Below, piece by piece: positions 9,087 to 19,072 of a DNA stretch of 64,000 nt. Source of the stretch: Bacteroidota bacterium (lineage in GTDB: Bacteria; Bacteroidota; Bacteroidia; Bacteroidales; Paludibacteraceae); NCBI GenBank assembly GCA_021779195.1, contig JAJYBB010000016.1, positions 1 through 64,000 on the forward strand. The letters run 5' to 3'. Both the position numbers and the translations under genes were made by a program. The stretch's first letter is position 1, and each line of letters opens with the position of its first letter. The notes beneath the pieces were generated by a model. That model saw only the letters and a list, made by a program, of their open reading frames with translations. It had not been told where the DNA came from and ran no database searches.

Positions 9087-9999
9087 CTTCGGGCAAAATG
9101 CTGATGGTATAGGGTGAAAATCCGTTTACAATAATACCATCTGCTTCCATCAATGCACTTTTATCGCACTGAATCAAAATTTTTTGGGTCTGGAATGACT
9201 CGATAAGCGGATGCTCGAGCAATTTTCCGTTAAATAATCGTGCAATGGCGGTGATAATATCCCAAAATTTCGGTTTTTTTGCCATCATTAAATCGAGTTT
9301 TCCATCGGTTGGAATGGCATTTGGATTTTGTTTCATTCCACCCCCGCTATAACACCCGTTAGCCACGTTCATGGTGAACATGCTTTCCGATAAATCTTTT
9401 TCGTTCGAAAATATTCTGATTTTATGTGCTTTATATGAAAATACTGCACCCAGCAACGCAAAGGTGTATAAAAATGAATGACTGCCTATCACTGCTTTTA
9501 ATCTGTGCGTGAGATTAACAACAGCTGCATCTAAACCCAATCCGATTGAATTAATAAAATAATGTGATTCACGCACACCTTCCATATCGAATTCTACTTT
9601 CCCAATATCAATGGGTTGCAATTTACCCTTCAGAAATACTTCGATAGAATGTTTATAATCGCGAGTCAACCCCCAGAATCGTCCCCAATCATTTCCAGTA
9701 CCACGTGGAATTAACGCAATTTTAAGTTCACGGGTATCCTCGATGTCGGCACTGAAAATGCCATTTATCACTTCACTAATAGTGCCATCTCCACCCAGAA
9801 TTATAAGGTTCTTATATCCTTTTTCAACAAAATTTCGCGCAACTTTAGAAGCATGACCTGCAAATCGGGTTATTCGGTAATCAAACTCAATATTAGCATG
9901 TTTAAGCTTCAAAAACAGATATTTGCGTTGTTGACGAAACTTCTTTTTTCCTGATTTTGGATTGATAATGATAGCCCAATGTTGTGATGTGATTTCCAT
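9064..9999 (-). CDS. Diacylglycerol kinase-family lipid kinase
   Basis: A 311-residue member of the DagK/YegS/sphingosine kinase fold. INPKSGKKKF (residues 12-21) is the N-terminal phosphate-binding motif. GGDGTISEVINGI (about 69-81) is the catalytic nucleotide loop, and PRGTGNDWGRFWGL (about 98-111) follows as in the family. It probably phosphorylates diacylglycerol or a related membrane lipid with ATP. It converges on the nucleotidyltransferase gene with a 23-base overlap, and no separate terminator can be seen between them. Confidence 0.88.
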   Translation of the reverse strand: MEITSQHWAIIINPKSGKKKFRQQRKYLFLKLKHANIEFDYRITRFAGHASKVARNFVEKGYKNLIILGGDGTISEVINGIFSADIEDTRELKIALIPRGTGNDWGRFWGLTRDYKHSIEVFLKGKLQPIDIGKVEFDMEGVRESHYFINSIGLGLDAAVVNLTHRLKAVIGSHSFLYTFALLGAVFSYKAHKIRIFSNEKDLSESMFTMNVANGCYSGGGMKQNPNAIPTDGKLDLMMAKKPKFWDIITAIARLFNGKLLEHPLIESFQTQKILIQCDKSALMEADGIIVNGFSPYTISILPEAIQMIIP

Positions 10000-10045
10000 G
10001 AATTATTATTTTTGACCAAACTTTTGTACATTTTGACCATTTGGC

Positions 10046-11110
10046 TTATGATTTTGTCAGAAATAAATCCATTAATGTTAAAGCAGCCATTGCTTCGACA
10101 ATCGGTACAGCGCGTGGTAATACACAGGGATCATGTCGGCCTCTTGCTTCTAACTCCACCTTATTTGAATGAATATCAATTGTTTCTTGCTTTTTAGAAA
10201 TTGTGGCAACTGGTTTAAATAATACCCTGAAATATATATCTTGCCCATTGCTGATGCCGCCTTGGATGCCACCTGAATTATTCGATTTGGTAGTTACTTT
10301 ATCGTCAATTTTAATAAATGAATCATTCATTTCAGATCCTTTCAAAGAAACTCCATTAAATCCACGGCCATAATCGAATCCATGAGTAGCATTGATACTC
10401 AGCATAGATTGAGCTAAACGAGATTGCAATTTATCGAAAATAGGCTCACCCCAACCAATGGGAACGCCCTTTATTACGCATGAAATAATACCGCCGATTG
10501 AATCACCGTCTGCTTTCAATTGTTTAATATAGTGAGACATACGGTTCGCTGCTTCCAAGTCGGGACAGCGCACGGCATTGCTTTCGATCAATGAAAGATC
10601 GAGTAGCGAATAATCTTTTTGTACTGAAATATGACCAACCTGAGAAGTGTATGCTGTTATTTCAATTCCTGATTTTTTTAAAGCTAATTTGGCTATGGCT
10701 CCTGCTACAACACGCGAGGCAGTTTCACGGGCGGAGCTTCGTCCACCTCCGCGATGATCTCGAATTCCATATTTTTCTTGATAGGTGAAATCGGCGTGAG
10801 ATGGGCGATAAATTTCTTTTAATTGATCGTAATCAGAGCTGTGTTGGTTTTCATTCCAAATTACAAATGCGATTGGAGTCCCCGTCGTTTTTCCTTCAAA
10901 AATTCCCGAAAGAAATTCTACTTTATCGGATTCTTTACGGGGTGTAGAGAGGTCTGATTGCCCTGGACGACGGCGGTCAAGTTCATGTTGTATAAAAACT
11001 TCATCTAATTCCATTCCAGCAGGGCAACCATCTACAATACCACCAATTCCTTTTCCGTGTGATTCTCCAAATGAGGTGAATGTGAATAGTTTACCAATTG
11101 AATTTGACAT
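10046..11110 (-). CDS. aroC: Chorismate synthase
   Basis: AroC converts 5-enolpyruvylshikimate-3-phosphate to chorismate with reduced FMN, the last shikimate-pathway step. The 354-residue length is normal. [22 protein letters not shown] (residues 10-31) and the basic stretch [15 protein letters not shown] (about 116-130) are family signatures, and [13 protein letters not shown] (about 325-337) is the C-terminal signature. It is transcribed alone. It supplies the pathway used by trpC and trpF at 56-57.5 kb. Confidence 0.96.
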   Translation of the reverse strand: MSNSIGKLFTFTSFGESHGKGIGGIVDGCPAGMELDEVFIQHELDRRRPGQSDLSTPRKESDKVEFLSGIFEGKTTGTPIAFVIWNENQHSSDYDQLKEIYRPSHADFTYQEKYGIRDHRGGGRSSARETASRVVAGAIAKLALKKSGIEITAYTSQVGHISVQKDYSLLDLSLIESNAVRCPDLEAANRMSHYIKQLKADGDSIGGIISCVIKGVPIGWGEPIFDKLQSRLAQSMLSINATHGFDYGRGFNGVSLKGSEMNDSFIKIDDKVTTKSNNSGGIQGGISNGQDIYFRVLFKPVATISKKQETIDIHSNKVELEARGRHDPCVLPRAVPIVEAMAALTLMDLFLTKS

Positions 11111-11239
11111 ATTATAGCTTGGTTTTATAATGTTGAATCATTATTTTATTTTTTAATATTTAGTTTTTATGGATGTACAAAGTTATTCAAAAGTTTTAAA
11201 TACTTCATGAATTGTTTGGTATTTTACCTTATAAAGTGA

Positions 11240-11274
11240 AAAAAATATCGGGTCAATTAAATATTGCCCGATAT
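11240..11274 (-). terminator. Terminator of slyD
   Basis: Arms ATATCGGG (11245-11252) and CCCGATAT (11267-11274), extended past one bulged base by CAAT/ATTG, form the hairpin. Read on the minus strand it is followed by six T residues. It lies just past the slyD stop at 11302. Confidence 0.8.
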
Positions 11275-11301
11275 ATTGTTGAAAAATATTAAGAAGAGAA
11301 A

Positions 11302-11886
11302 TTAATTGCCACATCCACAACTGCCTGTACTGCAACCATCATCTCCACAGGCATCGTCACCACATCCGCAACTGCCGCTACCGCAACTACAGCCACTGTA
11401 ATTTAGCGATGCTAATTCTTCATCGCTGGCATCTTTTACGTCAAGAACTTTTCCTTTAAAATGTAAATTTTCGCCTGCCAACGGGTGGTTTAAATCAACG
11501 CGAACATGTGAATCAGAAACGCTTACTACTTGAGCATTAAGTTTGTTACCGTCATTATCCATCAAAGGAACTATATTTCCTTCGAAAATCATGTCAGTAT
11601 CTAATTTTCCATCAATTTCAAAAATTCCACGATCTAAATCAATAACACTTTCGTCATCATACGTTCCATAAGCATCTTCGTTTTTAATCGTAAAATCAAA
11701 ATTTTCTCCTGATTCGAGCCCAAATAAATTTTCTTCAAATTTTGGAAGCATCATACCTACTCCGTAAATAAAACTCAATGGTTGTTCAGCAGTAGCTTTT
11801 TCCATCAGTTCCAATTCACCTTCATTTTCTCCGTCAACAAATAATTCATACTCTGCTGTAACGGATTTGTTTACTGTAATTTTCAT
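11302..11886 (-). CDS. slyD: FKBP-type peptidyl-prolyl isomerase SlyD-like
   Basis: A 194-residue SlyD-family cis-trans prolyl isomerase and chaperone. The order is an FKBP half (residues 1-70, with an unusual AEYELFVDGENEG opening), an inserted IF chaperone flap (about 75-130), a returning FKBP strand (NHPLAGENLHFKGKVLDV, about 134-151) and a metal-binding tail. The tail (about 160-194) is Gly/Cys/Asp-rich with eight cysteines in CSC, CGC and CG pairs, where the E. coli protein has many histidines. This suggests thiol-based metal binding, for example Zn, Ni or Cu. It lies 83 bases downstream of lptD on the same strand and has its own terminator. Confidence 0.88.
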   Translation of the reverse strand: MKITVNKSVTAEYELFVDGENEGELELMEKATAEQPLSFIYGVGMMLPKFEENLFGLESGENFDFTIKNEDAYGTYDDESVIDLDRGIFEIDGKLDTDMIFEGNIVPLMDNDGNKLNAQVVSVSDSHVRVDLNHPLAGENLHFKGKVLDVKDASDEELASLNYSGCSCGSGSCGCGDDACGDDGCSTGSCGCGN

Positions 11887-11969
11887 TTTTCTGTTTTTTA
11901 TGATTGTAATGATTTTATATATTTTCTTTTTATAAATTGATTATTATTTCAAGGTGATTGTAAAATAAC

Positions 11970-14732
11970 TCAATACCAGGTAAAATTGTTCGCTCCAAGA
12001 TTGACATTACTTTGTTTTGTATATTTTAAATCTTGTAACATGCTGGCATTCACACCAATTTTGAAGTTGTACGATTTATAAATCCCAAATGGTACGATGC
12101 TAGCCGACATGGTCCAGCAATGAAGATTTCGCACCACATTTACATTAGTATAAGTAAATTGTTTAGCCGTGAAATCGAACGAGGTACTTGCGTTAATTTT
12201 CCAGTTGTTGGTGAGCGAGATATTCCCCGAAAGACTTAAATTATGGGTAAACCCCATTTCGTATTCCATTGTATTTTTGTTAAAAACATTAGTGTTCCCG
12301 TATCGAATGCTATAATTAATACTTATACTCCAAGGTATGGTTACTTTCTCGTAGCCACCGTCTGTTGTTTCAACTTTCTTATTGTCGTTGTTATTAGCAT
12401 TATTTCCGGTAGAATTTACGTCATTATTATTTGGATTTTTTTCAGGATTCTGTTGTGATCCTGTATTTGCATTTTTTGTTGTACTTCCTTTCTTTTTAAA
12501 CGTTTCGTTACTAAGGGTGTAGCTGTATGAAGTACTGGTACCTAAAAAACGTGGAAATCCACCGTGTTCCCATCGCAATTTATTAATCCTTACGGGAGTG
12601 CCGGAGCTATTAAGTCCATACAAATATGGATCGAATGAACCACTCAAATTTAAGGTGTAGTTTTTTCCTAATTTTAATCGTAGATTCGTGCTCAGAAGTG
12701 ACCATTGCATTGAATCTGCAGCCATGTTGTAACTACCGTTGACAGAGAAATTGTCAATTAAACTGATTTTATTGAAAGGAACTGTTCCCGTTGTATCTTT
12801 ATCGTTTCGAACTTTCATTTCCACATTGTTCCCAACTGAAAAATTTACACTTCCAGATTTCCCTACACCCGGAGCTCCATATAAACTTCCCAAGTAGTGA
12901 GAATATTGAACTACCTGATCGTGAAATACAGCTGGATTGGTTCGGTCGACAACAGATTGAGTATAAGTACCGTAATAGCCCCACATCGGATCGCCAAAGT
13001 CAGGCATATAACTGAATCCTATTGAGGGAGTTAACACGTGCCGAATTCGATCAATTTTATCGCCGAAGATTGAACGGATCGGGATATAATATCCATATAA
13101 TTTGGTAGATGCCGAAACGCCAATGTTAAAATCATATACCCTGTGAAAACCATTTATGGTATCGGTTTTCACCCGTTGATTTGCTTTATCCCACGACTGG
13201 TTGATGGATTGAAAATACCAGCGTTCATTATAATTAATTGATGGGGAAACATTGATGTATTTTAAAACATTAAATGTCGCACTGATTGGAATGCTATGCC
13301 TCATCCCATTTTTCCAATCACGGGTAAAAGAGGAGGTAAGTAATTTGTTTTCCTTGGTTGTAATGCTGTTGGCTAATGATCCGGAATAAGATAAGGATAT
13401 TTTTTCGTACCAACGTTCTTTTCCTACTGGATTTTTCCGTTTGAAAGGATAAATTCGACTCATAGAAATACTGATATTTGGCAAAGTCATGTTTATTGTC
13501 GAATCTTGGGTTCGTTGGTTAATTAACATACTTCCCGAAATATTAAACGGACTATTTGGGAAACGTTGTGAAAATGAAATACTTGAGCCTTTTGTATTTT
13601 CAGAATTCAAATCGGGTCGATAATAACTGTTGATGTTACTTCGATTATATCCACTGGTAGAAAAATCGACACTTGATGAAAAATTAAAATAAGGATTGGC
13701 TTTTTGATCCTGTGTATGCGACCAACGTATGCTTAAATTATTGGCAACACTGTAATCGGGTAAATCTTTTTCACCGGTTACATCTGAGCGGTAAGATATG
13801 CTAAAATTACCACTAAATTTATATTTCTTCACATACCGTGAACTTGCCGAAAGTGCCCAAGTACCTTTGGTATAAATTTCGCTTTTTAATTCCAGGTCAA
13901 CGTAGTCGTTGATAGCGAAATAATAACCTCCGTTTGTTAAACCAAAACCCCGTGTGAGTTCATCCTGAAAAGTAGGCATGATAATCCCTGATGAATATTT
14001 ATCTGTAAATGGGAAAAATCCAAAAGGAATGGCAATAGGCAATGGCACATCTTCTACAACAAGATAAGCAGGTCCTGTAACAATATAGCTACCGGGTTTA
14101 ACTTTTCCTTTTGTGAGATCTAAATAAAAGTCAGGATGATCGTGATTGTCGCAGGTGGTGTATTTTCCATTGGTAATGCATAAAATATTATTTGCCATTT
14201 TTTTTGTACGGTCTGCAACTACATAACCTTCACCTTGTTGTGTAACACCTTGACGAATATACCCTTTTTTAGTTTTTAAATTGTATGTCAGTTCCTTTGA
14301 TGAATAATCAGTTTTTCCTTCGGTAAATATGGGTTCGCCAATTTTGTGTCCTAAACTGTCAAGTGTGCCATGCGCAAAAACGATGCTACTATCCATTTTA
14401 ACCCTCACAAAATCAGATTTAAGGGTAATATTTTTGTATTTTATCTCGGTTTTGCCGTGTAAAAAACCGGTACCATTTCCCAAAAATATTATGGAATCCT
14501 GTGCACTGTAGTCAATTTGAGCGTCAATCTGGTTTGATTTGGGTTTTGAGGTAAGAGTTGTCGAATCAGTTTTGGCGTTTTGAACGCTATCCTTTGATAT
14601 AACTTCTTTTTCCGATTTTATTGATGGTAATTTTGATTGGTCAAAACCAAAAACAGGTATTGCCAAACAAAAAAATAAAAGCAGAAAATAGGATCGTACT
14701 TTCTTGAAATATAAATAGATATATATTCGCAT
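11970..14732 (-). CDS. lptD: LptD-like LPS-assembly outer membrane protein
   Basis: A 920-residue outer membrane protein. After a signal peptide (hydrophobic LLLFFCLAIPVFG, residues 17-29) comes an OstA/LptA-like beta-jellyroll (about 75-210, with repeated short beta segments such as IKYKNITLKSDFVRVKMDS). A large beta-barrel with alternating aromatic strands fills about 230-920 and ends in FTWY. In Bacteroidota this architecture is annotated as putative LptD, inserting LPS into the outer leaflet. A Asn/Lys-rich low-complexity loop lies near 760-800. It diverges from the amidase gene. Its export-ATPase partner LptB is encoded at 59.2-59.9 kb. Confidence 0.85.
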   Translation of the reverse strand: MRIYIYLYFKKVRSYFLLLFFCLAIPVFGFDQSKLPSIKSEKEVISKDSVQNAKTDSTTLTSKPKSNQIDAQIDYSAQDSIIFLGNGTGFLHGKTEIKYKNITLKSDFVRVKMDSSIVFAHGTLDSLGHKIGEPIFTEGKTDYSSKELTYNLKTKKGYIRQGVTQQGEGYVVADRTKKMANNILCITNGKYTTCDNHDHPDFYLDLTKGKVKPGSYIVTGPAYLVVEDVPLPIAIPFGFFPFTDKYSSGIIMPTFQDELTRGFGLTNGGYYFAINDYVDLELKSEIYTKGTWALSASSRYVKKYKFSGNFSISYRSDVTGEKDLPDYSVANNLSIRWSHTQDQKANPYFNFSSSVDFSTSGYNRSNINSYYRPDLNSENTKGSSISFSQRFPNSPFNISGSMLINQRTQDSTINMTLPNISISMSRIYPFKRKNPVGKERWYEKISLSYSGSLANSITTKENKLLTSSFTRDWKNGMRHSIPISATFNVLKYINVSPSINYNERWYFQSINQSWDKANQRVKTDTINGFHRVYDFNIGVSASTKLYGYYIPIRSIFGDKIDRIRHVLTPSIGFSYMPDFGDPMWGYYGTYTQSVVDRTNPAVFHDQVVQYSHYLGSLYGAPGVGKSGSVNFSVGNNVEMKVRNDKDTTGTVPFNKISLIDNFSVNGSYNMAADSMQWSLLSTNLRLKLGKNYTLNLSGSFDPYLYGLNSSGTPVRINKLRWEHGGFPRFLGTSTSYSYTLSNETFKKKGSTTKNANTGSQQNPEKNPNNNDVNSTGNNANNNDNKKVETTDGGYEKVTIPWSISINYSIRYGNTNVFNKNTMEYEMGFTHNLSLSGNISLTNNWKINASTSFDFTAKQFTYTNVNVVRNLHCWTMSASIVPFGIYKSYNFKIGVNASMLQDLKYTKQSNVNLGANNFTWY

Positions 14733-14920
14733 TACCTAAGGAATCGGTTTTTTGAATGAGCTTGCAAATTTAGTGAAAATAAAGTCGACATTTTTCGTTA
14801 CCTTCAATTTTTATGATTAATTTTAAAATTTACTACTTCATTTCGCATTACAAACGCGATAGAATGATTACTTTTGCAACAAATTAAAGAACTTGTTTGA
14901 TCCATTCTCTCGGCTGTTGT

Positions 14921-16165
14921 ATGAAATTAAGTAAACATTCGGTGCTTCTTGTTTTTATTCTTTTACTTGTCAATTTTTTTACAGGTTGGAGCCTAATTAA
15001 TGCGCAGGAAAATCGTTTTACGGTTGTTATCGACGCAGGACATGGTGGTCATGATCCCGGTGCTATTGGTTCGTTTGCCCGTGAAAAAGATATTAATCTT
15101 TCGGTGGCATTAAAATTAGGGTCATTGATCGAAAATAAAATGAAAGATGTTAAAGTTGTTTTTACCCGAAAAACGGACATTTTTATTCCCTTACAGGAAA
15201 GAGCTGATATTGTAAATGAGAATCATGCTGATTTATTCATCTGTATTCATACCAATTCATCTCCAAGTTCAGATGCCTTTGGTGCTGAAACGTTTACGTT
15301 AGGTTTAGCCAAAACAAAATCAAATTTAGATGTGGCTATGCGTGAAAATTCTGTTATCTTACTCGAAAATAACTATAAGACAAGATATAAAGGTTTTGAT
15401 CCAGCCTCTATTGATTCATACATTATGTTCGAGTTTATGCAGGATAAATATATCGATCGAAGTATTGAGTTTTCATCTTCAGTTCAGAAACAGTTGGCTC
15501 ACTATTGTCAACGAGCCGATCGGGGAGTGCGTCAGGCTGGATTTTGGGTGTTACACCGTTCAGCCTGTCCAAGTGTACTAATCGAGTTAGGTTTTATATC
15601 TAATCCTGCAGAAGAACGCTATTTAACCTCAGATCAAGGACAAAATGAACTTTCGACTGCAATTTTCAATGCTTTTGTTAATTATAAACGGTTGAACGAT
15701 AAAAAATCAGGAATTCAATCTTCATTGGTTTCAAAAATTGATCAGCCTTCTCGTCAAAATGATACAGACAAGTTAAAGCGGGACACTCCACAGAATCAGG
15801 ATAAACTTTTTGAAAATTCAATAAAACTTGATTCGAACACAAACCCACTTCCGGTTGTTTCACCGGCAAAACCACCTGCATTAGTTTCAAATCAGGGTAA
15901 AACCGATATACCTATTTTTAAGGTACAATTGTTTGCTTCCAAAAAGGCATTAAAACTCAATTCATCTGCTTTTAAAGGATTGCCCAATGTGGATGTGTTT
16001 GTTGAAAATGGCTTGAATAAATACACTATTGGTGCTGAAACAGAATATAATGTTATATTAAAATTAAGAAAAAGTATACTTTCAATGTTCCCACAAGCTT
16101 TTATTATTGCCTTTTTGGGAGATAAAAAAATTCCCGCATCAAAAGCAAAGAAATTAGTAAAATAG
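14921..16165 (+). CDS. N-acetylmuramoyl-L-alanine amidase (AmiC-like) with C-terminal extension
   Basis: A 414-residue secreted zinc amidase that cleaves the MurNAc-L-Ala bond of peptidoglycan. The signal peptide (residues 1-29) ends at INAQ. The Amidase_3 domain (about 33-260) shows VVIDAGHGGHDPGA (first Zn His), KDINL with its Glu, CIHTNSSP (His) and VLIELGFISN (catalytic Glu). A linker rich in polar residues precedes a SPOR-like ~80-residue C-terminal domain (IFKVQLFAS), which would direct it to septal glycan. An in-frame TTG at 14897 gives eight more residues, but the ATG at 14921 directly precedes the signal peptide. TACTTTTG at 14869-14876 is a likely -7 element. An MlaD-like gene follows after 133 bases. 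Confidence 0.9.
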   Translation: MKLSKHSVLLVFILLLVNFFTGWSLINAQENRFTVVIDAGHGGHDPGAIGSFAREKDINLSVALKLGSLIENKMKDVKVVFTRKTDIFIPLQERADIVNENHADLFICIHTNSSPSSDAFGAETFTLGLAKTKSNLDVAMRENSVILLENNYKTRYKGFDPASIDSYIMFEFMQDKYIDRSIEFSSSVQKQLAHYCQRADRGVRQAGFWVLHRSACPSVLIELGFISNPAEERYLTSDQGQNELSTAIFNAFVNYKRLNDKKSGIQSSLVSKIDQPSRQNDTDKLKRDTPQNQDKLFENSIKLDSNTNPLPVVSPAKPPALVSNQGKTDIPIFKVQLFASKKALKLNSSAFKGLPNVDVFVENGLNKYTIGAETEYNVILKLRKSILSMFPQAFIIAFLGDKKIPASKAKKLVK

Positions 16166-16298
16166 ATATTCTGGATTGATCCTGGTTTTGGGTGTGAATT
16201 TTTGAAATTACCTATTCGAATTTTTATTGATTGTCTTTAATGAAAAAGATAAATCTTTTAATTTTTCCACAATTATTTAACAATAAAACCTCTTTAAA

Positions 16299-17210
16299 AT
16301 GAAAGGAAAAGTTTTTACACGTGAAGTTAAAGTTGGAATAATGGTTGTTATTGCCATTTTTTTACTGTATTTCGGATTGAATTTTTTAAAAGGGATAAAT
16401 ATTTTTTCTTCCGTATCAAATTATTATGCTAAATATGAAAATGTAGGAGGGTTGGTACCTTCATCTCCCGTTTATGTTAAAGGATTTAAAGTCGGTCAGG
16501 TTGACGAAGTAAAATATGATTTTAGTCGCAAACAATCATTTGTCATACGAATTTCCATTTCAAAAAATATTAAAATTCCAAAAGGGACCAAAATTGAATT
16601 ATATGACGATGGACTCATGGGAGGAAAGGCCATTCAACTCATTTTCACACCCGATATGTTAGCTTCACATACCATGTATTTACCTGGTGATACAATCGAA
16701 TCGCAGGTTGGAATTGGGTTGATGGGTCAATTGACCGGTGATTTGATGCCAAAAATTAAAAGTATATCTGAACAAACAGATTCGTTGATCCGCTCAGTTC
16801 GTTTGTTAATTGATAATAAAGACCTGACTAAAAGTTTATCGTCAATTCAGCATACAACTGCCGATTTAGCCGTGAGTTCATCGCAATTAAAGAAAATGAT
16901 GAATCACGATGTACCCCATATTTTGGGTGATGTAAATGCTATGACCTCTGATTTTAAACAAATCAGTGGAAATCTGAAGAAAATTGATTTTGCAGCTACA
17001 ATGGCAAGTGTCAATCATACAATTGCCAATCTGAATCTGATTACCGATAAAATAAATAGTTCCGAAGGTACTATTGGTATGTTGATTAACAATAAAGACC
17101 TGTATATCAATCTAACAAATACCGCATCTAGTTCAAATAAACTTTTGATCGATTTGAAAAGCAATCCAAAACGTTACGTTCATTTTTCTCTTTTCGGAAG
17201 TAAGAACTAA
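16299..17210 (+). CDS. MlaD/MCE-domain protein
   Basis: A 303-residue inner-membrane-anchored MCE protein. One transmembrane helix (about residues 12-30, VGIMVVIAIFLLYFGLNFL) is followed by a single MCE domain (about 38-115) with GLVPSSPVYVKGFKVGQV. The C-terminal part is a long helical region (about 150-300). MCE proteins bind and shuttle lipids between membranes with an ABC transporter (MlaE/MlaF), but no such transporter genes are adjacent. Placement after a cell-wall amidase is a common Bacteroidota arrangement. Substrate is unknown. Confidence 0.88.
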   Translation: MKGKVFTREVKVGIMVVIAIFLLYFGLNFLKGINIFSSVSNYYAKYENVGGLVPSSPVYVKGFKVGQVDEVKYDFSRKQSFVIRISISKNIKIPKGTKIELYDDGLMGGKAIQLIFTPDMLASHTMYLPGDTIESQVGIGLMGQLTGDLMPKIKSISEQTDSLIRSVRLLIDNKDLTKSLSSIQHTTADLAVSSSQLKKMMNHDVPHILGDVNAMTSDFKQISGNLKKIDFAATMASVNHTIANLNLITDKINSSEGTIGMLINNKDLYINLTNTASSSNKLLIDLKSNPKRYVHFSLFGSKN

Positions 17211-17596
17211 CTCTTTATTTAGACAAATTCTAAATAAGCATTGAATATAAAATAAATTTATTTATTATTTTTTAGAGCCGAACTCTTTTGTTAACAAGGA
17301 CTTCGGCTTTGTTATGAATAATTTTTTAGTTAATTGCTTTCAAACTATTAAATTGTTTAAAATCAGGGATATTACAAAAATGTTACAAATAACACTTTGA
17401 ATATCATTGTAGTTACATATTTATCTGAAAATGTGATTATTGATTCAATTTGTTTCTGCCAAAAAAATATTGATTTTTTTTATTGGAAAAAGTTTTAGAA
17501 TTTTGTAGAACTGATTTTAGCCGATTTTCGATTTCAGTTTTTTATATTTATATTATTACTTGTATCAATAATTTTTTTTGAACTTAATATAAGGAG
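17211..17596. other. Intergenic region upstream of dnaA
   Basis: No gene is present in these 386 AT-rich bases. A hairpin near 17274-17310 probably ends the MlaD-like transcript. No exact DnaA box of the TTATNCACA type was found, so an origin next to dnaA is not supported. AAGGAG (17591-17596) directly touches the dnaA ATG, which is too close to work as a normal Shine-Dalgarno. Confidence 0.5.
17274..17310 (+). terminator. Possible terminator after the MlaD-like gene
   Basis: AGCCGAA (17276-17282) pairs with TTCGGCT (17302-17308). The 19-base loop contains a second palindrome, TTGTTAACAA. Only a weak T tract follows, so termination strength is uncertain. Confidence 0.5.
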
Positions 17597-18976
17597 ATGA
17601 ATAATCACGAGCAATTATGGAGTCGCTGTTTAGGCGTTATTAAAGACAACATTAGCGATACTTCATTTAATACATGGTTTGCCCCTATCGTGGCATTAAA
17701 ATTTGAAAACAACGTATTTGTATTGCAGGTTCCAAGTCAATTTTTTGTTGAGTATATTGAAGAAAAATATATTGATTTGTTGCGGATGACTCTTTACCGT
17801 GTAGTAGGAATAGGTACACGTCTTGAATACAGGGTTTTAATTGATAAAACTTCGGGTAAGGGAACTCAAATTCCAAGCACAGGCGATCATTCAAAACCAA
17901 AAGCTGCTCCTGCGTTTGCTAATCCATATCATAAAGTTCAGCTGCCCGATCTCGATCCTCAATTGAATCCTGCTTACAATTTTAATAATTTAATTGAAGG
18001 AAAAAGCAATAAATTGGCACGAACCGCTGGAATTAGCATTGGAAATGATCCTGGGAAAAATATATTCAATCCTCTTTTTGTTTATGGTCAGTCGGGTGTG
18101 GGTAAAACGCATTTGGCAAATGCCATTGGCGTAATGACCAAACAATTTCACCCAGAAAAAAGGGTGTTGTATGTTTCAGCTAATACCTTTCAGATTCAGT
18201 ATACCGATGCTGTTCGAAATAATACCGTGAATGATTTTTTGAATTTTTATCAAACAATCGATGTGTTGATTGTTGATGACATTCAAGAATTTGCTGGGAA
18301 AACAGGTACTCAAAATACATTTTTTCATATCTTCAATCATTTACATCAGAATGGTAAACAGTTGGTGCTTACTTCCGATCGATCACCTATCGTATTGGTT
18401 GGTCTCGAACAGCGCCTATTAACCCGTTTTAAATGGGGGCTTTCGGCTGAAATTGAAAAACCTGATTTTGAACTTCGAAAAGCTATTTTGCAGCATAAAA
18501 TTTATCACGATGGTCTTGAAATACCGGATGAAGTTGTAGATTTTATTGCCGAAAATGTAGTTGATAATGTCCGAGATTTAGAAGGTGTGCTGGTTTCAAT
18601 CATGGCTCATTCTACTTTGGCAGATTTGCCGATTGATATATTGCTGGCAGAGAAAATTATCGGGCGTATTGTTTCAATTACCAAAAGAGTAAACACAGTT
18701 GAAAAAATTCGAGATGTGGTTTGTGAGTATTTTTCTTTATCGGTTGATGCTATCTCTACCAAAAGTAGAAAACGTGAAGTCGTTCAAGCTCGTCAGATAG
18801 CAATGTATTTATCAAAACAATTGACTAAAAGCTCTCTTTCGTCGATTGGGAATACCATTGGTCAGCGTGATCATGCCACTGTTTTACATGCCTGTAAAAT
18901 CGTTACTGATTTAATGGATTGCGATAAAAATTTCCGTTCAAGTGTGTACGAAATTGAAGAAAAACTGAAAAAATAA
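17597..18976 (+). CDS. dnaA: Chromosomal replication initiator protein DnaA
   Basis: DnaA binds DnaA boxes at oriC and melts the origin. The 459-residue protein has the usual four parts: domain I (residues 1-80, with WFAPI and FFVEYI), a linker with poorly conserved sequence (about 90-130), the AAA+ domain with Walker A GQSGVGKTH (about 160-168) and Walker B VLIVDDIQ (about 222-229), and the C-terminal helix-turn-helix with signature GQRDHATVLHACK (about 430-442). Neighbours are not the classic dnaN/recF set, which is common in Bacteroidota. A 31-bp inverted repeat lies 20 bases after its stop. Confidence 0.96.
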   Translation: MNNHEQLWSRCLGVIKDNISDTSFNTWFAPIVALKFENNVFVLQVPSQFFVEYIEEKYIDLLRMTLYRVVGIGTRLEYRVLIDKTSGKGTQIPSTGDHSKPKAAPAFANPYHKVQLPDLDPQLNPAYNFNNLIEGKSNKLARTAGISIGNDPGKNIFNPLFVYGQSGVGKTHLANAIGVMTKQFHPEKRVLYVSANTFQIQYTDAVRNNTVNDFLNFYQTIDVLIVDDIQEFAGKTGTQNTFFHIFNHLHQNGKQLVLTSDRSPIVLVGLEQRLLTRFKWGLSAEIEKPDFELRKAILQHKIYHDGLEIPDEVVDFIAENVVDNVRDLEGVLVSIMAHSTLADLPIDILLAEKIIGRIVSITKRVNTVEKIRDVVCEYFSLSVDAISTKSRKREVVQARQIAMYLSKQLTKSSLSSIGNTIGQRDHATVLHACKIVTDLMDCDKNFRSSVYEIEEKLKK

Positions 18977-18996
18977 TTTTTTAATTGTTTATTGTA

Positions 18997-19067
18997 ATCC
19001 ATCCGAATATTTAATAAATAAAGCTGCTCTTGTAGGGCAGCTTTATTTATTAAATATTCGGATGGAT
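18997..19067. terminator. Bidirectional terminator with 31-bp perfect inverted repeat
   Basis: The left arm (18997-19027) begins ATCCATCCGAA and ends AAAGCTGC. The right arm (19037-19067) is its exact reverse complement, and the loop is nine bases. It lies between the convergent dnaA and prolyl oligopeptidase genes, ending five bases before the latter's stop codon. The GC-rich tip (AGCTGC/GCAGCT) flanked by AT-rich arms can provide U tracts in both directions. Confidence 0.85.
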
Positions 19068-19072
19068 ATGAT

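Noticed and set aside
12243-13015. ORFs opposite lptD
   Set aside because: They are in the antisense frames of a well-supported barrel protein and have no signal, motif or promoter of their own.
17211-17596. oriC beside dnaA
   Set aside because: No TTATNCACA-type DnaA box was found in either flank of dnaA. AT richness alone is not enough, and Bacteroidota origins often lie elsewhere.
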